Source of the DNA: Pseudomonadota bacterium
GTDB taxonomy: Bacteria > Pseudomonadota > Gammaproteobacteria > Burkholderiales > JAJZQI01
Direction of reading: 5' to 3'
Assembly (NCBI GenBank): GCA_021851875.1
Contig: JAJZQI010000006.1
Coordinates: forward strand, 62,001 to 126,000
DNA length: 64,000 nt
This document shows, piece by piece, positions 35,135 through 44,985 of this stretch. Positions within the stretch are counted from its first letter, which is position 1. Every line of letters begins with the position of its first letter. Made by a program: the position numbers and the translations under genes. The notes under the pieces are model-generated. The model made no database searches. It saw only the letters and a program-made list of their open reading frames with translations, and had not been told where the DNA came from.

Positions 35135-37063
35135 ATGAAATCTGCATTTCCCTTTGGGCTGGGTATTCTCAGCCTGGCCGTTTCTTCTTCCCTGTATGCC
35201 GATACGGCTGATTACCGGCTGGACCCAATCATTGTTACCGCAACCCGCGTAGCCATGCCGGATACCGATGCGCCATATACTTCTGAAGTGCATACCCGCA
35301 AAATGATCGAGGCATCCGCCGCCACTACTGTGTACGAGTACCTGTCGCAGGAAACCGGTCTGGCGGTAATGCCAAGCTACGGCAATACGTTTGCGCCGAT
35401 GCTTGATATGCGCGGCTACGGTCTTGGCAATGGTTATCAGAACATTGCGGTGACCGTTGATGGCCGCCGCATGAACAACATTGATATGGCGGCCCCCCTG
35501 CTGGGTTCGATACCTTTGGCTGATATTGAACGTATTGAAATTACTCGCGGCAGCGGTTCGGTAATGTTTGGCGATGGCGCTACGGCCGGCTCCATCCAGA
35601 TTTACACCCGCCCGAAAACCGGCATGGCCGCATCCATAATGACGGGCGGCTATGGTTTCAATGCGGCCTCCCTCACGGGTGGCATGAGTGGCGAAAAGGT
35701 CAGTTTCTCGGTCGGCGCCGAACAGAGTGATGCCAATGGTTTCCGCGCTCCCGATGCGACCGGCTTTCGCGATAGCTCCAGCATGAATGAGCAGCGCGCG
35801 CAGGTGAAGATGAATGTGACGGATGCGCTCAAGGTTAATCTGAGCGGCTCGAGCGCGCATATCGATACGCGCTATGGCGGTTATGTGACCTTGGCCCAGT
35901 ACAATGCCGATCCGGCCCAGAACAATGGAAAGACCTATACGCACCAGATTTTTGAGAGCGATGTATGGGGTCTTGGGCTGGATTACCAGATTAATCAGGC
36001 GCTTAGCCTGGCTGTGAAACATAATCAGGAAGACAAGCTTTCCAATTATGTGGCTTATTCCTCTGTTTCCCGCTACGACTACACCAGCGATGATGCCGCA
36101 TTGCGCTATCAGGCGGGGAACCTGAATGTGGTGCTGGGTACGCAGGTGTTTGACGGCATCCGTTTAAGCTCCAGCAACAGAACCAGCAAGAAGAATACCG
36201 GCTGGTATCTGCAGGGTCAGTACAGGATTGAGCGGGTGACTTTGTCTGCAGGCGCCCGTGAGGAAGAGGTGGAGTATGCGTATATCCCCAATAGCGGGAC
36301 TGCGCTGAACTCGACCAAGCGCTTGTCTGCTGCCGATGTGGGCATCAATTATCGCTACAGCCCGACCACCAGCGTCTTCGCCAACTACAATTTGGCGTTT
36401 GAAGCGCCTGATATCGACCGGTTCTTTAATTATGGCGGCACGTTCAACGGCTTTATTCAGCCCGCCCAGAGCCGTACGCTCAACTTCGGCGCCAATTACG
36501 TGAACGGCGGGCATCGTCTCAAGGCCACAGTATTCCGCGCCAACCTGAACAATGAAATTTATTACTACAACACAGGTTCGTACTTTACGTCTTACAACAC
36601 CAATCTGGACAAGACGCACAAATACGGGCTGGAGTTGCAGGATACCTGGCGGGTGAATAGCCGTCTGAGTGCCGAAGCAATGTACTCCTATACCAGGGCA
36701 ATTATCGATAGCGAGGATATGGCGGGCGGCGCGTACAATGGCAAGGAGTTGCCGGGTGTATCGCGAAATGCCGTCAAGCTGGGGCTGAACTATGCCATCG
36801 ACTCTGCCAGCTCGGTTAATCTGAGCCATGTATGGCGCAGTGAGGCATGGGCGGCCAACGATTTTGGCAACAGCTTCAGCCAGAAACAGGCGGCTTATCA
36901 GTCCACCAGCCTGGCGTATCGTTATCGTGTGAAGAACATGGAGTGGTTCGCCGCTATCGACAACCTGTTTGACCAGAAAAATGGCGTCTGGGTCAGTGAT
37001 AATGTGATCTATCCGGTTAACTTTACCCGCACCTGGAAAGCCGGCCTGAAGGTTAATTTCTGA
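35135..37063 (+). CDS. btuB: TonB-dependent cobalamin receptor, BtuB-like
   Basis: 642 residues from ATG 35135, which has GGAG at good spacing. A signal peptide (FGLGILSLAVSSSLYA) is followed by the TonB box DPIIVTATR, the plug domain (about 40-160, with IERIEITRGSGSVMFGDGA) and a 22-strand barrel ending in the outer-membrane signature WKAGLKVNF. The upstream cobalamin riboswitch and downstream btuM, cobO and cobQ make cobalamin or a related corrinoid the likely substrate. The longer upstream reading lies inside the riboswitch. Confidence 0.9.
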   Translation: MKSAFPFGLGILSLAVSSSLYADTADYRLDPIIVTATRVAMPDTDAPYTSEVHTRKMIEASAATTVYEYLSQETGLAVMPSYGNTFAPMLDMRGYGLGNGYQNIAVTVDGRRMNNIDMAAPLLGSIPLADIERIEITRGSGSVMFGDGATAGSIQIYTRPKTGMAASIMTGGYGFNAASLTGGMSGEKVSFSVGAEQSDANGFRAPDATGFRDSSSMNEQRAQVKMNVTDALKVNLSGSSAHIDTRYGGYVTLAQYNADPAQNNGKTYTHQIFESDVWGLGLDYQINQALSLAVKHNQEDKLSNYVAYSSVSRYDYTSDDAALRYQAGNLNVVLGTQVFDGIRLSSSNRTSKKNTGWYLQGQYRIERVTLSAGAREEEVEYAYIPNSGTALNSTKRLSAADVGINYRYSPTTSVFANYNLAFEAPDIDRFFNYGGTFNGFIQPAQSRTLNFGANYVNGGHRLKATVFRANLNNEIYYYNTGSYFTSYNTNLDKTHKYGLELQDTWRVNSRLSAEAMYSYTRAIIDSEDMAGGAYNGKELPGVSRNAVKLGLNYAIDSASSVNLSHVWRSEAWAANDFGNSFSQKQAAYQSTSLAYRYRVKNMEWFAAIDNLFDQKNGVWVSDNVIYPVNFTRTWKAGLKVNF

Positions 37064-37076
37064 TCTTTGCATTAAA

Positions 37077-37105
37077 TACGGGCGTGGGGTAACTCTCCGC
37101 CCGTA
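37077..37105 (+). other. Hairpin between the receptor gene and btuM
   Basis: TACGGGCG pairs with CGCCCGTA around a 13-base loop; no T run follows. It may stabilise the upstream message or reduce read-through. Confidence 0.45.
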
Positions 37106-37125
37106 AACCCGGAATAGGAGATGCA

Positions 37126-37704
37126 ATGTTCAAGCTGAATGCACGTCCGCGATTTGCGGTTCTTGTTGTGCTCGCCCTGGTGATGCTGCTGACTCGCAGT
37201 CATCATGTCGGGGGCATGAATTTCCTGCCTGATGCCTCATGGGCAATCTTTTTTCTGGCCGGCTTTTATTGCACGTCGATCTGGTCGGCCCCATTGCTTA
37301 TGCTGGCGGCGGCCGCAGTCGACCTGCTGGCAATCCAATTCGGCGGGGTAAATGGCTTTTGTGTAACGCCAGCCTATTGGGCTCTGATACCCGCTTATGG
37401 CAGCCTGTATCTGGCCGGCAGAGGGTTTCGTAAAATTTACCAACCCACCCTTGCCAGCCTCTTGACAGGCTTCGGCGCGGCCATGGGGGGCGCTCTGGCG
37501 GCAGAGCTGTTCTCCAGCGGCGGTTTTTACCTGTTCTCCGGCTATTTTTCCCAGCCTACGCCAGCTGGCTTTGCCGCGCGGCTTCTCAAGTATTTTCCTG
37601 CGACGGTCGAAGTCATGACCTTGTATCTTGTCATGGCGGCAGCCATCCATATTCTGCTAGTCAATCTCTCAGCGGGGCGGAGCGCCGACTTGCATGGCCG
37701 ATGA
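37126..37704 (+). CDS. btuM: Cobalamin transporter BtuM-like membrane protein
   Basis: 192 residues, about six membrane helices, ECF S-component-like. The segment GVNGFCVTPAYWALIP carries Cys79; BtuM from Thiobacillus denitrificans is known to hold the cobalt of cobalamin through a cysteine at almost the same position and to remove cyanide from cyanocobalamin. Position just after a btuB-type receptor under a cobalamin riboswitch and before cobO fits inner-membrane cobalamin uptake without a full ABC transporter. GGAG precedes the ATG. It overlaps cobO by 11 bases. Confidence 0.82.
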   Translation: MFKLNARPRFAVLVVLALVMLLTRSHHVGGMNFLPDASWAIFFLAGFYCTSIWSAPLLMLAAAAVDLLAIQFGGVNGFCVTPAYWALIPAYGSLYLAGRGFRKIYQPTLASLLTGFGAAMGGALAAELFSSGGFYLFSGYFSQPTPAGFAARLLKYFPATVEVMTLYLVMAAAIHILLVNLSAGRSADLHGR

Positions 37705-38296
37705 GCGCGATGTCCGCCATGCAGAGCGTATGGCACGCAAGAAAGCGGTGGTTGATGCGGCCATTGGCCGCGCTCAAGACGAGCGAGGCCTGCTGCTGGT
37801 ATTGACTGGCAATGGCAAAGGCAAGTCGTCCTCGGCTTTCGGCATGGTGGCGCGGGCGTTGGGTCACGGTCTGAAAGCGGGCGTGGCGCAGTTTATCAAG
37901 AGCCGCACGGATACCGGAGAGGAGGCTTTTTTCAGTCGCCAGCCCAATGTGGAGTGGCATGTGCTGGGTGACGGGTTTACCTGGGATACCCAGGACCGCC
38001 GGCAGGATATCGTCACGGCAAAACGGGGCTGGAATGTCGCTGAACGGATGCTGCAGGATCCTGCGTTCAATCTGGTTGTGCTGGATGAGCTGACTTATCT
38101 GCTGAGTTACGGCTATCTCGATACCGGCTTGGTGCTGGATAGGCTCGCGCAACGTCCGCCGATGCAGCACGTTGTAGTGACTGGGCGGGCTGCCTTGCCG
38201 GCGCTGATCGAACTTGCTGATACCGTGTCGGTGATCGAAGACAACAAGCATGCTTTCCGCGCCGGCGTAAAAGCCCAGAAGGGGATCGACCTGTAA
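37694..38296 (+). CDS. cobO: Corrinoid adenosyltransferase
   Basis: 200 residues. It has the P-loop [20 protein letters not shown] and [16 protein letters not shown] of the CobA/CobO/BtuR family, which transfers adenosyl from ATP to cob(I)alamin or precursors. Coupled by overlap to btuM and cobQ. Confidence 0.94.
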   Translation: MADERDVRHAERMARKKAVVDAAIGRAQDERGLLLVLTGNGKGKSSSAFGMVARALGHGLKAGVAQFIKSRTDTGEEAFFSRQPNVEWHVLGDGFTWDTQDRRQDIVTAKRGWNVAERMLQDPAFNLVVLDELTYLLSYGYLDTGLVLDRLAQRPPMQHVVVTGRAALPALIELADTVSVIEDNKHAFRAGVKAQKGIDL

Positions 38297-39750
38297 TGCC
38301 GACGCTGATGGTGCAGGGCACGACATCGGATGCCGGCAAGAGCACCCTCGTTACGGCCCTGTGCCGTTGGCTGGTTCGGCGCGGAATTCGGGTGGCGCCC
38401 TTCAAACCCCAGAATATGGCGCTGAACAGCGCTGTGACCATCGATGGCGGAGAGATTGGCAGAGCCCAGGCTGTGCAGGCGCAGGCCTGTCGGCTGGCGC
38501 CCCATTCCGACATGAACCCGGTGTTGCTCAAGCCCAACTCTGACAGCGGCGCCCAAGTCATTGTGCAGGGGCGCGCACTTTTTAATATGGAGGCCGGCGC
38601 GTATCACGATTACAAGCCGATTGCTCGTGCTGCGGTGCTGGAATCCTACCGCCGTCTTGCTGCCGGGTACGGCACCGTTATCGTCGAAGGGGCGGGCAGC
38701 CCGGCCGAAATCAACCTGCGCAAGGGCGATATCGCCAACATGGGGTTTGCCGAACAGGCGGATTGTCCCGTTATCCTGATAGCCGATATAGACCGGGGTG
38801 GAGTGTTTGCCCATCTGGTCGGTACGTTGGCGCTGTTGTCAGCTTCCGAACAGGCTCGCATCAAGGGGTTTGTGATCAATCGTTTTCGTGGCGATATCAG
38901 CTTGCTGAAACCGGGGTTGGACTGGCTGGAGCAGCGCACCGGCAAACCGGTGTTGGGCGTACTGCCGTATCTGCCGGGTTTGCATGTGGCGGCGGAAGAT
39001 GCCCTGCCGCAAATACAGCGCCCCGGCAAGCCGGATACCCTGCGAGTCATTGTTCCGGTTTTGCCGCGCATTTCCAACCACACCGATTTTGACCCCTTGC
39101 GTCTCCACCCGGATGTGTCTTTCAGTTTTGTCGCTCCGGACCGTTCGCCGGGGCCGGCGGATCTGGTTATCCTGCCGGGCAGTAAATCCGTGCGCGACGA
39201 CCTTGCATGGCTGCGGGCGCAGGGGTGGGACACATATCTGCAGCGTCATTTGCGCTATGGCGGAAAGGTCATCGGGATTTGCGGCGGCATGCAAATGCTT
39301 GGCCGCGCAATTCATGATCCCCAGGGGATTGAGGGGCCGCCGGGCAGTTCCGGGGGGTTGGGGCTGCTGGATTATGAGACAACGCTGAAGGCGGAAAAAC
39401 AATTGCGCACGGTTGAGGGGGCATTGACTTTCACGCCGGCCCGCATACGGGGCTATGAGATTCATGCCGGGGTGAGTTGTGGTCCTGCGCTGAATCGGCC
39501 GGCTCTGATGCTGGGTGGCGCGCCGGATGGCGCACTGTCTGAAGACGGACAAATTCTGGCGACTTATGTGCATGGACTGTTCGATCAGCCCGATGCGCTT
39601 GCAAGCCTGATCGGCTGGTCTGGATTCGCTGCGCAGTCGACGCCGGACATGGATTGCTTGATGGAGTCGCAGATCGACCGGCTGGCGGAGATGGTAGAAC
39701 AGCACATGGACATCGCCCGTCTGCTGGGTATTTTGGGCATGGCGGAATGA
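38296..39750 (+). CDS. cobQ: Cobyric acid synthase
   Basis: 484 residues. It performs four glutamine-dependent amidations of adenosylcobyrinic a,c-diamide. The N-terminal ATPase has [19 protein letters not shown] and [12 protein letters not shown]; the C-terminal glutaminase has [12 protein letters not shown] with the catalytic Cys and YVHGLFDQ with the His. Presence of cobO and cobQ without other corrin genes here suggests salvage or that the remaining genes are elsewhere. Confidence 0.95.
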   Translation: MPTLMVQGTTSDAGKSTLVTALCRWLVRRGIRVAPFKPQNMALNSAVTIDGGEIGRAQAVQAQACRLAPHSDMNPVLLKPNSDSGAQVIVQGRALFNMEAGAYHDYKPIARAAVLESYRRLAAGYGTVIVEGAGSPAEINLRKGDIANMGFAEQADCPVILIADIDRGGVFAHLVGTLALLSASEQARIKGFVINRFRGDISLLKPGLDWLEQRTGKPVLGVLPYLPGLHVAAEDALPQIQRPGKPDTLRVIVPVLPRISNHTDFDPLRLHPDVSFSFVAPDRSPGPADLVILPGSKSVRDDLAWLRAQGWDTYLQRHLRYGGKVIGICGGMQMLGRAIHDPQGIEGPPGSSGGLGLLDYETTLKAEKQLRTVEGALTFTPARIRGYEIHAGVSCGPALNRPALMLGGAPDGALSEDGQILATYVHGLFDQPDALASLIGWSGFAAQSTPDMDCLMESQIDRLAEMVEQHMDIARLLGILGMAE

Positions 39751-39770
39751 AGATATGGCGGAATGAAGAT
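39739..39770 (+). repeat. 16-bp perfect tandem duplication at the end of cobQ
   Basis: ATGGCGGAATGAAGAT occurs twice head to tail (39739-39754 and 39755-39770). The first copy contains the cobQ stop, so the protein is unaffected. Confidence 0.9.
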
Positions 39771-39792
39771 AATGCGTGCCCGGGCCCGAGCA

Positions 39793-39808
39793 TGTTTCAC
39801 GTGAAACA
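39793..39808. promoter_or_regulatory. parS site upstream of the LPS cluster
   Basis: TGTTTCACGTGAAACA, a perfect palindromic parS, in the 103-base gap between cobQ and the heptosyltransferase gene. About 14 kb from the probable oriC. Confidence 0.9.
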
Positions 39809-39853
39809 CCGGCAGCAATTCCCCCCTGCCCACGCATTTGTTATAGTGGCGCC

Positions 39854-40927
39854 ATGCTGAAAGACGCCATCGACTTCTCTTCCATCCAGCGCGTGCTGGT
39901 CATCAAGCTGCGCCATCACGGCGACGTCCTGCTGACTTCTCCCGTCTTTACCGTGCTGCAACAGCATGCTCCGCATATAGAGATTGATGCGCTGGTATAT
40001 GCCGACACGGCGGAGATGTTGACCGGGCATCCGCACATCAGCCGCGTGCATGCGATCGACCGCAAATGGAAGCATCGGGGCGTGCTGCGCCAGGCCGCGG
40101 CCGAGTGGCGGCTGCTGACCGAGCTGCGCGCGCGCCATTATGATCTGGTCGTGCATCTGACCGAGCATCCCCGGGGGGCATGGCTGACCCGCCTGCTGGG
40201 CGCGCGTTATGCCGTTGCGCGCTCGCGCGCGGGACGGTTCTGGCGCAAGGCGTTCACGCATTTCTACCCCATCCACGGTCGCGGTAATGCGCGTCATACG
40301 GTGGAAAGCAATCTCGACGCGCTGCGGCGTATCGGCATTCAGCCGGCACAACGGGACCGCCGGCTGATTCTTGAAGCGGGACAGCCCGCGCGCGAAAAGA
40401 TGCAGGCGCTGCTAAGCCGGCACGGCTTGACGCGAGGCGAATTCATTCATCTGCACCCGGCTTCGCGCTGGCAGTTCAAGTGCTGGGAAACCCGCAAAAT
40501 GGCCGAGCTGATGCAGCAACTGCACAGCGCAGGACACAAGCTGGTGTTGACGGGGGCGCCGTCCGCCGACGAGCAGGCCATGCTGGCCGAGATCCTGCGG
40601 CTGGCCAACGTCCCGGTCGTCAACCTGGCCGGTCAGCTCAGCCTCAAGGAGCTGGCGGCGCTGACTGAGCAGGCACGCTGTTTTGTCGGTGTTGATTCTG
40701 CCCCCATGCATATCGCTGCGGCGATGCAGACTCCCGTCGTCGCTCTGTTTGGTCCGAGCGGCGACATCGAATGGGGCCCCTGGATGGTGAAACATCGTTT
40801 GTTGGTGAGCGATCACTCTTGTCGCCCGTGCGGCCAGGACGGCTGCGGCGGCGGCAAGGTGAGCGAATGTTTGACCACCATCCCGGTCGAGCGCGTACGT
40901 GCCGCCATCCGGGACGTGTTAGGCTGA
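39854..40927 (+). CDS. Heptosyltransferase-like GT9 glycosyltransferase
   Basis: 357 residues from ATG 39854. The glycosyltransferase family 9 layout is clear: RVLVIKLRHHGDVLLTSPVF at the N-terminus and HLHPASRWQFKCWE, then FVGVDSAPMHIAAAMQTPVVALFGPSG with the ADP-heptose-binding loop. It resembles heptosyltransferase III (RfaQ/WaaQ), adding a side heptose to the LPS inner core. A longer upstream frame would run across parS and was not used. Confidence 0.85.
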   Translation: MLKDAIDFSSIQRVLVIKLRHHGDVLLTSPVFTVLQQHAPHIEIDALVYADTAEMLTGHPHISRVHAIDRKWKHRGVLRQAAAEWRLLTELRARHYDLVVHLTEHPRGAWLTRLLGARYAVARSRAGRFWRKAFTHFYPIHGRGNARHTVESNLDALRRIGIQPAQRDRRLILEAGQPAREKMQALLSRHGLTRGEFIHLHPASRWQFKCWETRKMAELMQQLHSAGHKLVLTGAPSADEQAMLAEILRLANVPVVNLAGQLSLKELAALTEQARCFVGVDSAPMHIAAAMQTPVVALFGPSGDIEWGPWMVKHRLLVSDHSCRPCGQDGCGGGKVSECLTTIPVERVRAAIRDVLG

Positions 40928-40933
40928 TAGCGG

Positions 40934-42085
40934 ATGAAAATCGCTATTGTGCGTCAGCGCTACAACCCGTATGGCGGAGCGGAGCGCTTTGTCGAACGTG
41001 TGCTGGCGGCGCTGGCTAACAACAGAGTCGGAGCCGGTGTGCGGGTGAGCATCATCACGCGAAAATGGCGCGGCGGCGAACAACAGGCGATCGAATGCAA
41101 GCCGTTCTATCTTGGCAGTTTGTGGCGGGATTGGGGCTTTGCCCGTTGTGTCTGCCGTCTGCTGCAGCGGGAAAAGTTCGATCTGGTGCAATCGCATGAG
41201 CGGCTGTCCTGTTGCGATATCTATCGTGCCGGCGACGGCGTTCATCGCGAGTGGCTGGCCCAGCGGGCGCAAACTCAAAACCCGCTGCAGAGTGTCCTGA
41301 CCCGCCTGAACCCGTACCACCGTTATGTGCTGGCGGCAGAGCGCGCCATGTTCGCATCCAAGCAACTCAAAGCGGTGATCTGCAATTCGCACATGGTCAA
41401 ACAGGAAATCCAGCGCTATTTCGCTTTGCCGGACGACCGACTGCATGTCATCTATAGCGGCATCGACAGCACCGAATACCATCCGGGTTTGCGCCGGCAA
41501 TACCGGCAAGACATACGGCTGCAGCTCGGTGTGGTGGAAGAAACCCCGGTATTCCTCTATGTCGGCTCCGGTTTTGCCCGCAAGGGGCTGGCCGTGGCAA
41601 TGCAGGCATTGGCGAGCGTGCCGCAGGCGCATCTGTGGGTGGTCGGCAAGGACAAACATAGCCGGCGCTACCAAAAGCTGGCCGGGCAACTCGGCATCAG
41701 CGAACGCATGCGGTTTCTGGGCGGGCAGCAGGACGTGAAGCCTTATTACGCCGCGGCGGATGCGCTGGTTCTGCCGACACTCTACGATCCCTTTCCCAAT
41801 GTGGCGCTGGAAGCCATGGCGTGCGGCCTGCCGGTCATTACCAGCGAAAAGAGCGGGGCGGCGGAATTGCTGCGCCATGGCGAGAGCGGTTTCGTCTTTC
41901 CGGCAAGCGATACGGCCGGCGTGGCCATGGCCATGCAACGGCTTTGCTCGCCGCAGACGGCCCAGGCAATGGGGGCGGCGGCGCGCAATGCGGTGCTGCC
42001 GTACAGTCCGGCCGCCATGGCCGCCGCCATGCGGGATCTGTATGCAAATTTGCTGAAACAGTCGTCGAGCGCCAATTCGTTGTAA
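40934..42085 (+). CDS. LPS core GT4 glycosyltransferase, WaaG-like
   Basis: 383 residues. The N-terminus MKIAIVRQRYNPYGGAERFV is that of WaaG/RfaG-type core glucosyltransferases, and the GT4 C-terminal domain has VGSGFARKGLAVAMQAL and the donor-site region DPFPNVALEAMACGLPVI (EX7E-like). It is six bases after the GT9 gene. Confidence 0.85.
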   Translation: MKIAIVRQRYNPYGGAERFVERVLAALANNRVGAGVRVSIITRKWRGGEQQAIECKPFYLGSLWRDWGFARCVCRLLQREKFDLVQSHERLSCCDIYRAGDGVHREWLAQRAQTQNPLQSVLTRLNPYHRYVLAAERAMFASKQLKAVICNSHMVKQEIQRYFALPDDRLHVIYSGIDSTEYHPGLRRQYRQDIRLQLGVVEETPVFLYVGSGFARKGLAVAMQALASVPQAHLWVVGKDKHSRRYQKLAGQLGISERMRFLGGQQDVKPYYAAADALVLPTLYDPFPNVALEAMACGLPVITSEKSGAAELLRHGESGFVFPASDTAGVAMAMQRLCSPQTAQAMGAAARNAVLPYSPAAMAAAMRDLYANLLKQSSSANSL

Positions 42086-42112
42086 AATGGCGCATTCGGA
42101 CAAGAAAACCCT

Positions 42113-43876
42113 ATGGCAACGACCACACCTCCGCTGAACAGCCGTACCCTGTATTTGCGTCTTCTCAAATACGTCGTGCCTTACTGGCGCGTATTCGCGC
42201 TGGCCGTTTTCGCCATGGTGGTGACCGCGTTGACCGAGCCGGCTTTTGCCGCCTTGCTGAAACCTTTGCTGGACGGCAGTTTTGTCAGCAAGGATCCGAC
42301 CTTGATGAAGCTGATCCCGCTTGCCGTAATCGGTATTTTTTTCGTCCGCGGGGTGTTTGGCTTTATCAGCGACTATTGCATGTCATGGGTGGCGAACAAG
42401 CTGGTGATGGACATGCGCAACATCATGTTCGGGCGGCTGCTGCTGCTGCCCACGCGCTATTACCATAACCATTCATCCGGTAATCTGATTTCCAATATCG
42501 CCTTTACCGTCAACCAGGTGGCGGATGCGGGTACCAATGCCATCACCGTGCTGGTAAAGGATGCGGTGACGGTTATCGGCCTGCTGGCGTGGATGCTGTA
42601 CCTGAACTGGCAGCTTACCATGGTATCGCTGGTGGGCATCCCGCTCATCATTCTGATCGTCAGCCTTTTCAGCAAACGCTTGCGTCAGAGCAGCCGCAAT
42701 TCGCAGCAAACGATGGGGCATATCACCCATGTATTGGAAGAATCGCTGGACGGACACAAGGTGGTCAAGGTGTTCGGCGGGCAGCAATACGAGCGGCAGC
42801 GCTTTTTTGAGGCGTCGAACGCCCTGCGCCAATTCAACATGAAGCAGACCGTGGCCGCCGCCGCCAATGTGCCGCTGGTGCAGCTGGTGGCGGCCATCTC
42901 GCTGGCGGTCATCATCTACATGGCCACGCTGCAGTCGGCGCAGGACAAAACTACGGTGGGCGGTTTCATCTCCTTTATCACCGCCATGCTGATGATCCTG
43001 TCGCCGCTCAAGCGCCTGACCGGCATCAACCAATCCATGCAAAGGGGGCTGGCGGCGGCAGAGGTGGTGTTCGATCTGCTGGATGAGGACGTTGAAATCG
43101 ACCGCGGCCAGCACCCGCTTGGCCGGGTGAACGGGCAGATCGAGTTCCGCGCGGTGCAATTCCGCTATCGCGACGACGGCCCGCTGGCGCTCAACAATGT
43201 CGGCTTTACCATCCAGCCGGGGCAGACCATTGCGCTGGTGGGCGCGTCCGGCGGCGGCAAAACCACCCTGGCCAACCTGTTGCCGCGGTTTTACGACGCC
43301 ACGTCGGGCGCTATTCTGATCGACGGACATGATATCGCCGACGTGACCTTGGCAAGCCTGCGCAGCCAGATTGCCCTGGTGAGCCAGGACGTGGTGCTGT
43401 TCAACGACACGGTGGCCGCCAACATTGCCTATGGCCAGAAACATGAAGCGAGCATGGAGCAAATCCGTGCTGCGGCGAAGGCCGCCAATGCGCTGGAATT
43501 CATCGAGAAACTGCCGCAGGGCTTCGACACCCTGGTGGGCGAAAACGGCGTGCTGCTGTCCGGCGGCCAGCGTCAGCGCCTGGCGATTGCGCGGGCCTTG
43601 CTGAAAGATGCGCCCATCCTCATTTTGGACGAAGCCACCTCGGCCTTGGATACCCAGTCGGAACGCCAGGTTCAGGCGGCGCTGGAAAACCTGATGCAAA
43701 ACCGCACCACGCTGGTCATTGCGCACCGGCTTTCCACCGTGGAGAACGCCGACCGGATTCTGGTGCTGGTACACGGCCAGATTGCCGAATCCGGCACGCA
43801 TGCCGAGCTGCTGGCGCTCAATGGCGTCTATGCCGGCCTGTACCGGCTGCAGTTCGCCGAAGGGGCCGCCCAATGA
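42113..43876 (+). CDS. msbA: Lipid A export ATP-binding/permease MsbA
   Basis: 587 residues. A half-transporter with six membrane helices (about 20-310) and an ABC domain: Walker A VGASGGGKTTLANLLPR, signature LLSGGQRQRLAIARAL, Walker B LILDEATSALD and the switch His in IAHRLSTV. It flips lipid A-core across the inner membrane, consistent with the surrounding LPS core genes. Confidence 0.93.
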   Translation: MATTTPPLNSRTLYLRLLKYVVPYWRVFALAVFAMVVTALTEPAFAALLKPLLDGSFVSKDPTLMKLIPLAVIGIFFVRGVFGFISDYCMSWVANKLVMDMRNIMFGRLLLLPTRYYHNHSSGNLISNIAFTVNQVADAGTNAITVLVKDAVTVIGLLAWMLYLNWQLTMVSLVGIPLIILIVSLFSKRLRQSSRNSQQTMGHITHVLEESLDGHKVVKVFGGQQYERQRFFEASNALRQFNMKQTVAAAANVPLVQLVAAISLAVIIYMATLQSAQDKTTVGGFISFITAMLMILSPLKRLTGINQSMQRGLAAAEVVFDLLDEDVEIDRGQHPLGRVNGQIEFRAVQFRYRDDGPLALNNVGFTIQPGQTIALVGASGGGKTTLANLLPRFYDATSGAILIDGHDIADVTLASLRSQIALVSQDVVLFNDTVAANIAYGQKHEASMEQIRAAAKAANALEFIEKLPQGFDTLVGENGVLLSGGQRQRLAIARALLKDAPILILDEATSALDTQSERQVQAALENLMQNRTTLVIAHRLSTVENADRILVLVHGQIAESGTHAELLALNGVYAGLYRLQFAEGAAQ

Positions 43877-44985
43877 GCGAGCGGCAGCTGCATATTGTGC
43901 ACACCGAAGCATCGGTGGGCTGGGGCGGGCAGGAAATCCGCATTCTGTCGGAAGCGCGCGGCATGCTCGCGCGCGGTCACCGCGTGACCTTGTTGTGCCC
44001 GGCCCAGGCGCGCATCCATGAAGAGGCCCAAAAGCAGGGGGTGCCGGTGCAGGCGCTGCCGATCGGGCGCAAGAAGCTGCGCGGCATGCTGGCCATGCGT
44101 CGCTGGCTGAAACAGAATGACGTTGATGTCGTCAACACCCACAGTTCCACCGACAGCTGGTTGGCGGCGCTGGCCTGCGCAACGCTGCGCCATGCGCCGG
44201 CCATCGTGCGCACGCGCCACATCTCGACCCCCACGCCCAACAACCGCGCCACGCGCTGGCTGTATCAAACCGCCACGGCACACATCGTGACCACCGGCGA
44301 GCTGTTGCGCGAGGCGCTTATCAAACACAACGGCTACGATCCGGCGCGGCTCACCTCGGTGCCGACCGGCATCGACGGCGAGCGGTTCAAGCCGGGCGAC
44401 AAAAAACTGGCGCGGCAGCAATGCGGCTTGCCGCAGGACGATCTGATCATCGGCATCGCGGCGACCATCCGCACCTGGAAGGGTCACGTTTACCTGCTGG
44501 AGGCGTTTGCCGCTTTGAATCAGCCCAACACCCGGCTGTTGATCGTCGGCGAGGGCCCCAACCGCGGCAACGTCGAGGCGAAAATCGCCGAGCTGGGTTT
44601 GCAGGATAAAGTCATCATGCCCGGCAACCAGGGCAATGTGGTGCCATGGCTGCAGTCGCTCGACATCTTCGCCCTGCCGTCATACGCCAACGAAGGCGTG
44701 CCGCAGGCCGTGCTGCAGGCCATGTATTGCGCCCTGCCGGTGGTCAGCACGCCGGTCGGCAGCATCACTGAGGCAGTTAAAGACGGGCAGACCGGCTTTA
44801 TTGTGCCGCCCAAGGACAGCGCCGCATTGGCGGCGGCTCTGGGCAAGCTGGTGCAGAACCCGGAACTGAGAAAAACCTTCGGTGCGGCCGGTCAGGCTTT
44901 TGTCGCGGCGAACTTTGCTTATGCCGCCATGCTCGACAAAATGGAACAGATTTTCCGGAAAGCGCGCAATGGGCGGGCGAACTAG
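43873..44985 (+). CDS. GT4 glycosyltransferase
   Basis: 370 residues. The N-terminal acceptor domain begins LHIVHTEASVGWGGQEIRIL; the donor domain has GIAATIRTWKGHVYLLEAF and SYANEGVPQAVLQAMYCALP (E-x7-type site), with GSITEAVKDGQTG. Start overlaps the msbA stop by four bases. Likely an LPS core sugar transferase; the sugar is unknown. Confidence 0.85.
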   Translation: MSERQLHIVHTEASVGWGGQEIRILSEARGMLARGHRVTLLCPAQARIHEEAQKQGVPVQALPIGRKKLRGMLAMRRWLKQNDVDVVNTHSSTDSWLAALACATLRHAPAIVRTRHISTPTPNNRATRWLYQTATAHIVTTGELLREALIKHNGYDPARLTSVPTGIDGERFKPGDKKLARQQCGLPQDDLIIGIAATIRTWKGHVYLLEAFAALNQPNTRLLIVGEGPNRGNVEAKIAELGLQDKVIMPGNQGNVVPWLQSLDIFALPSYANEGVPQAVLQAMYCALPVVSTPVGSITEAVKDGQTGFIVPPKDSAALAAALGKLVQNPELRKTFGAAGQAFVAANFAYAAMLDKMEQIFRKARNGRAN

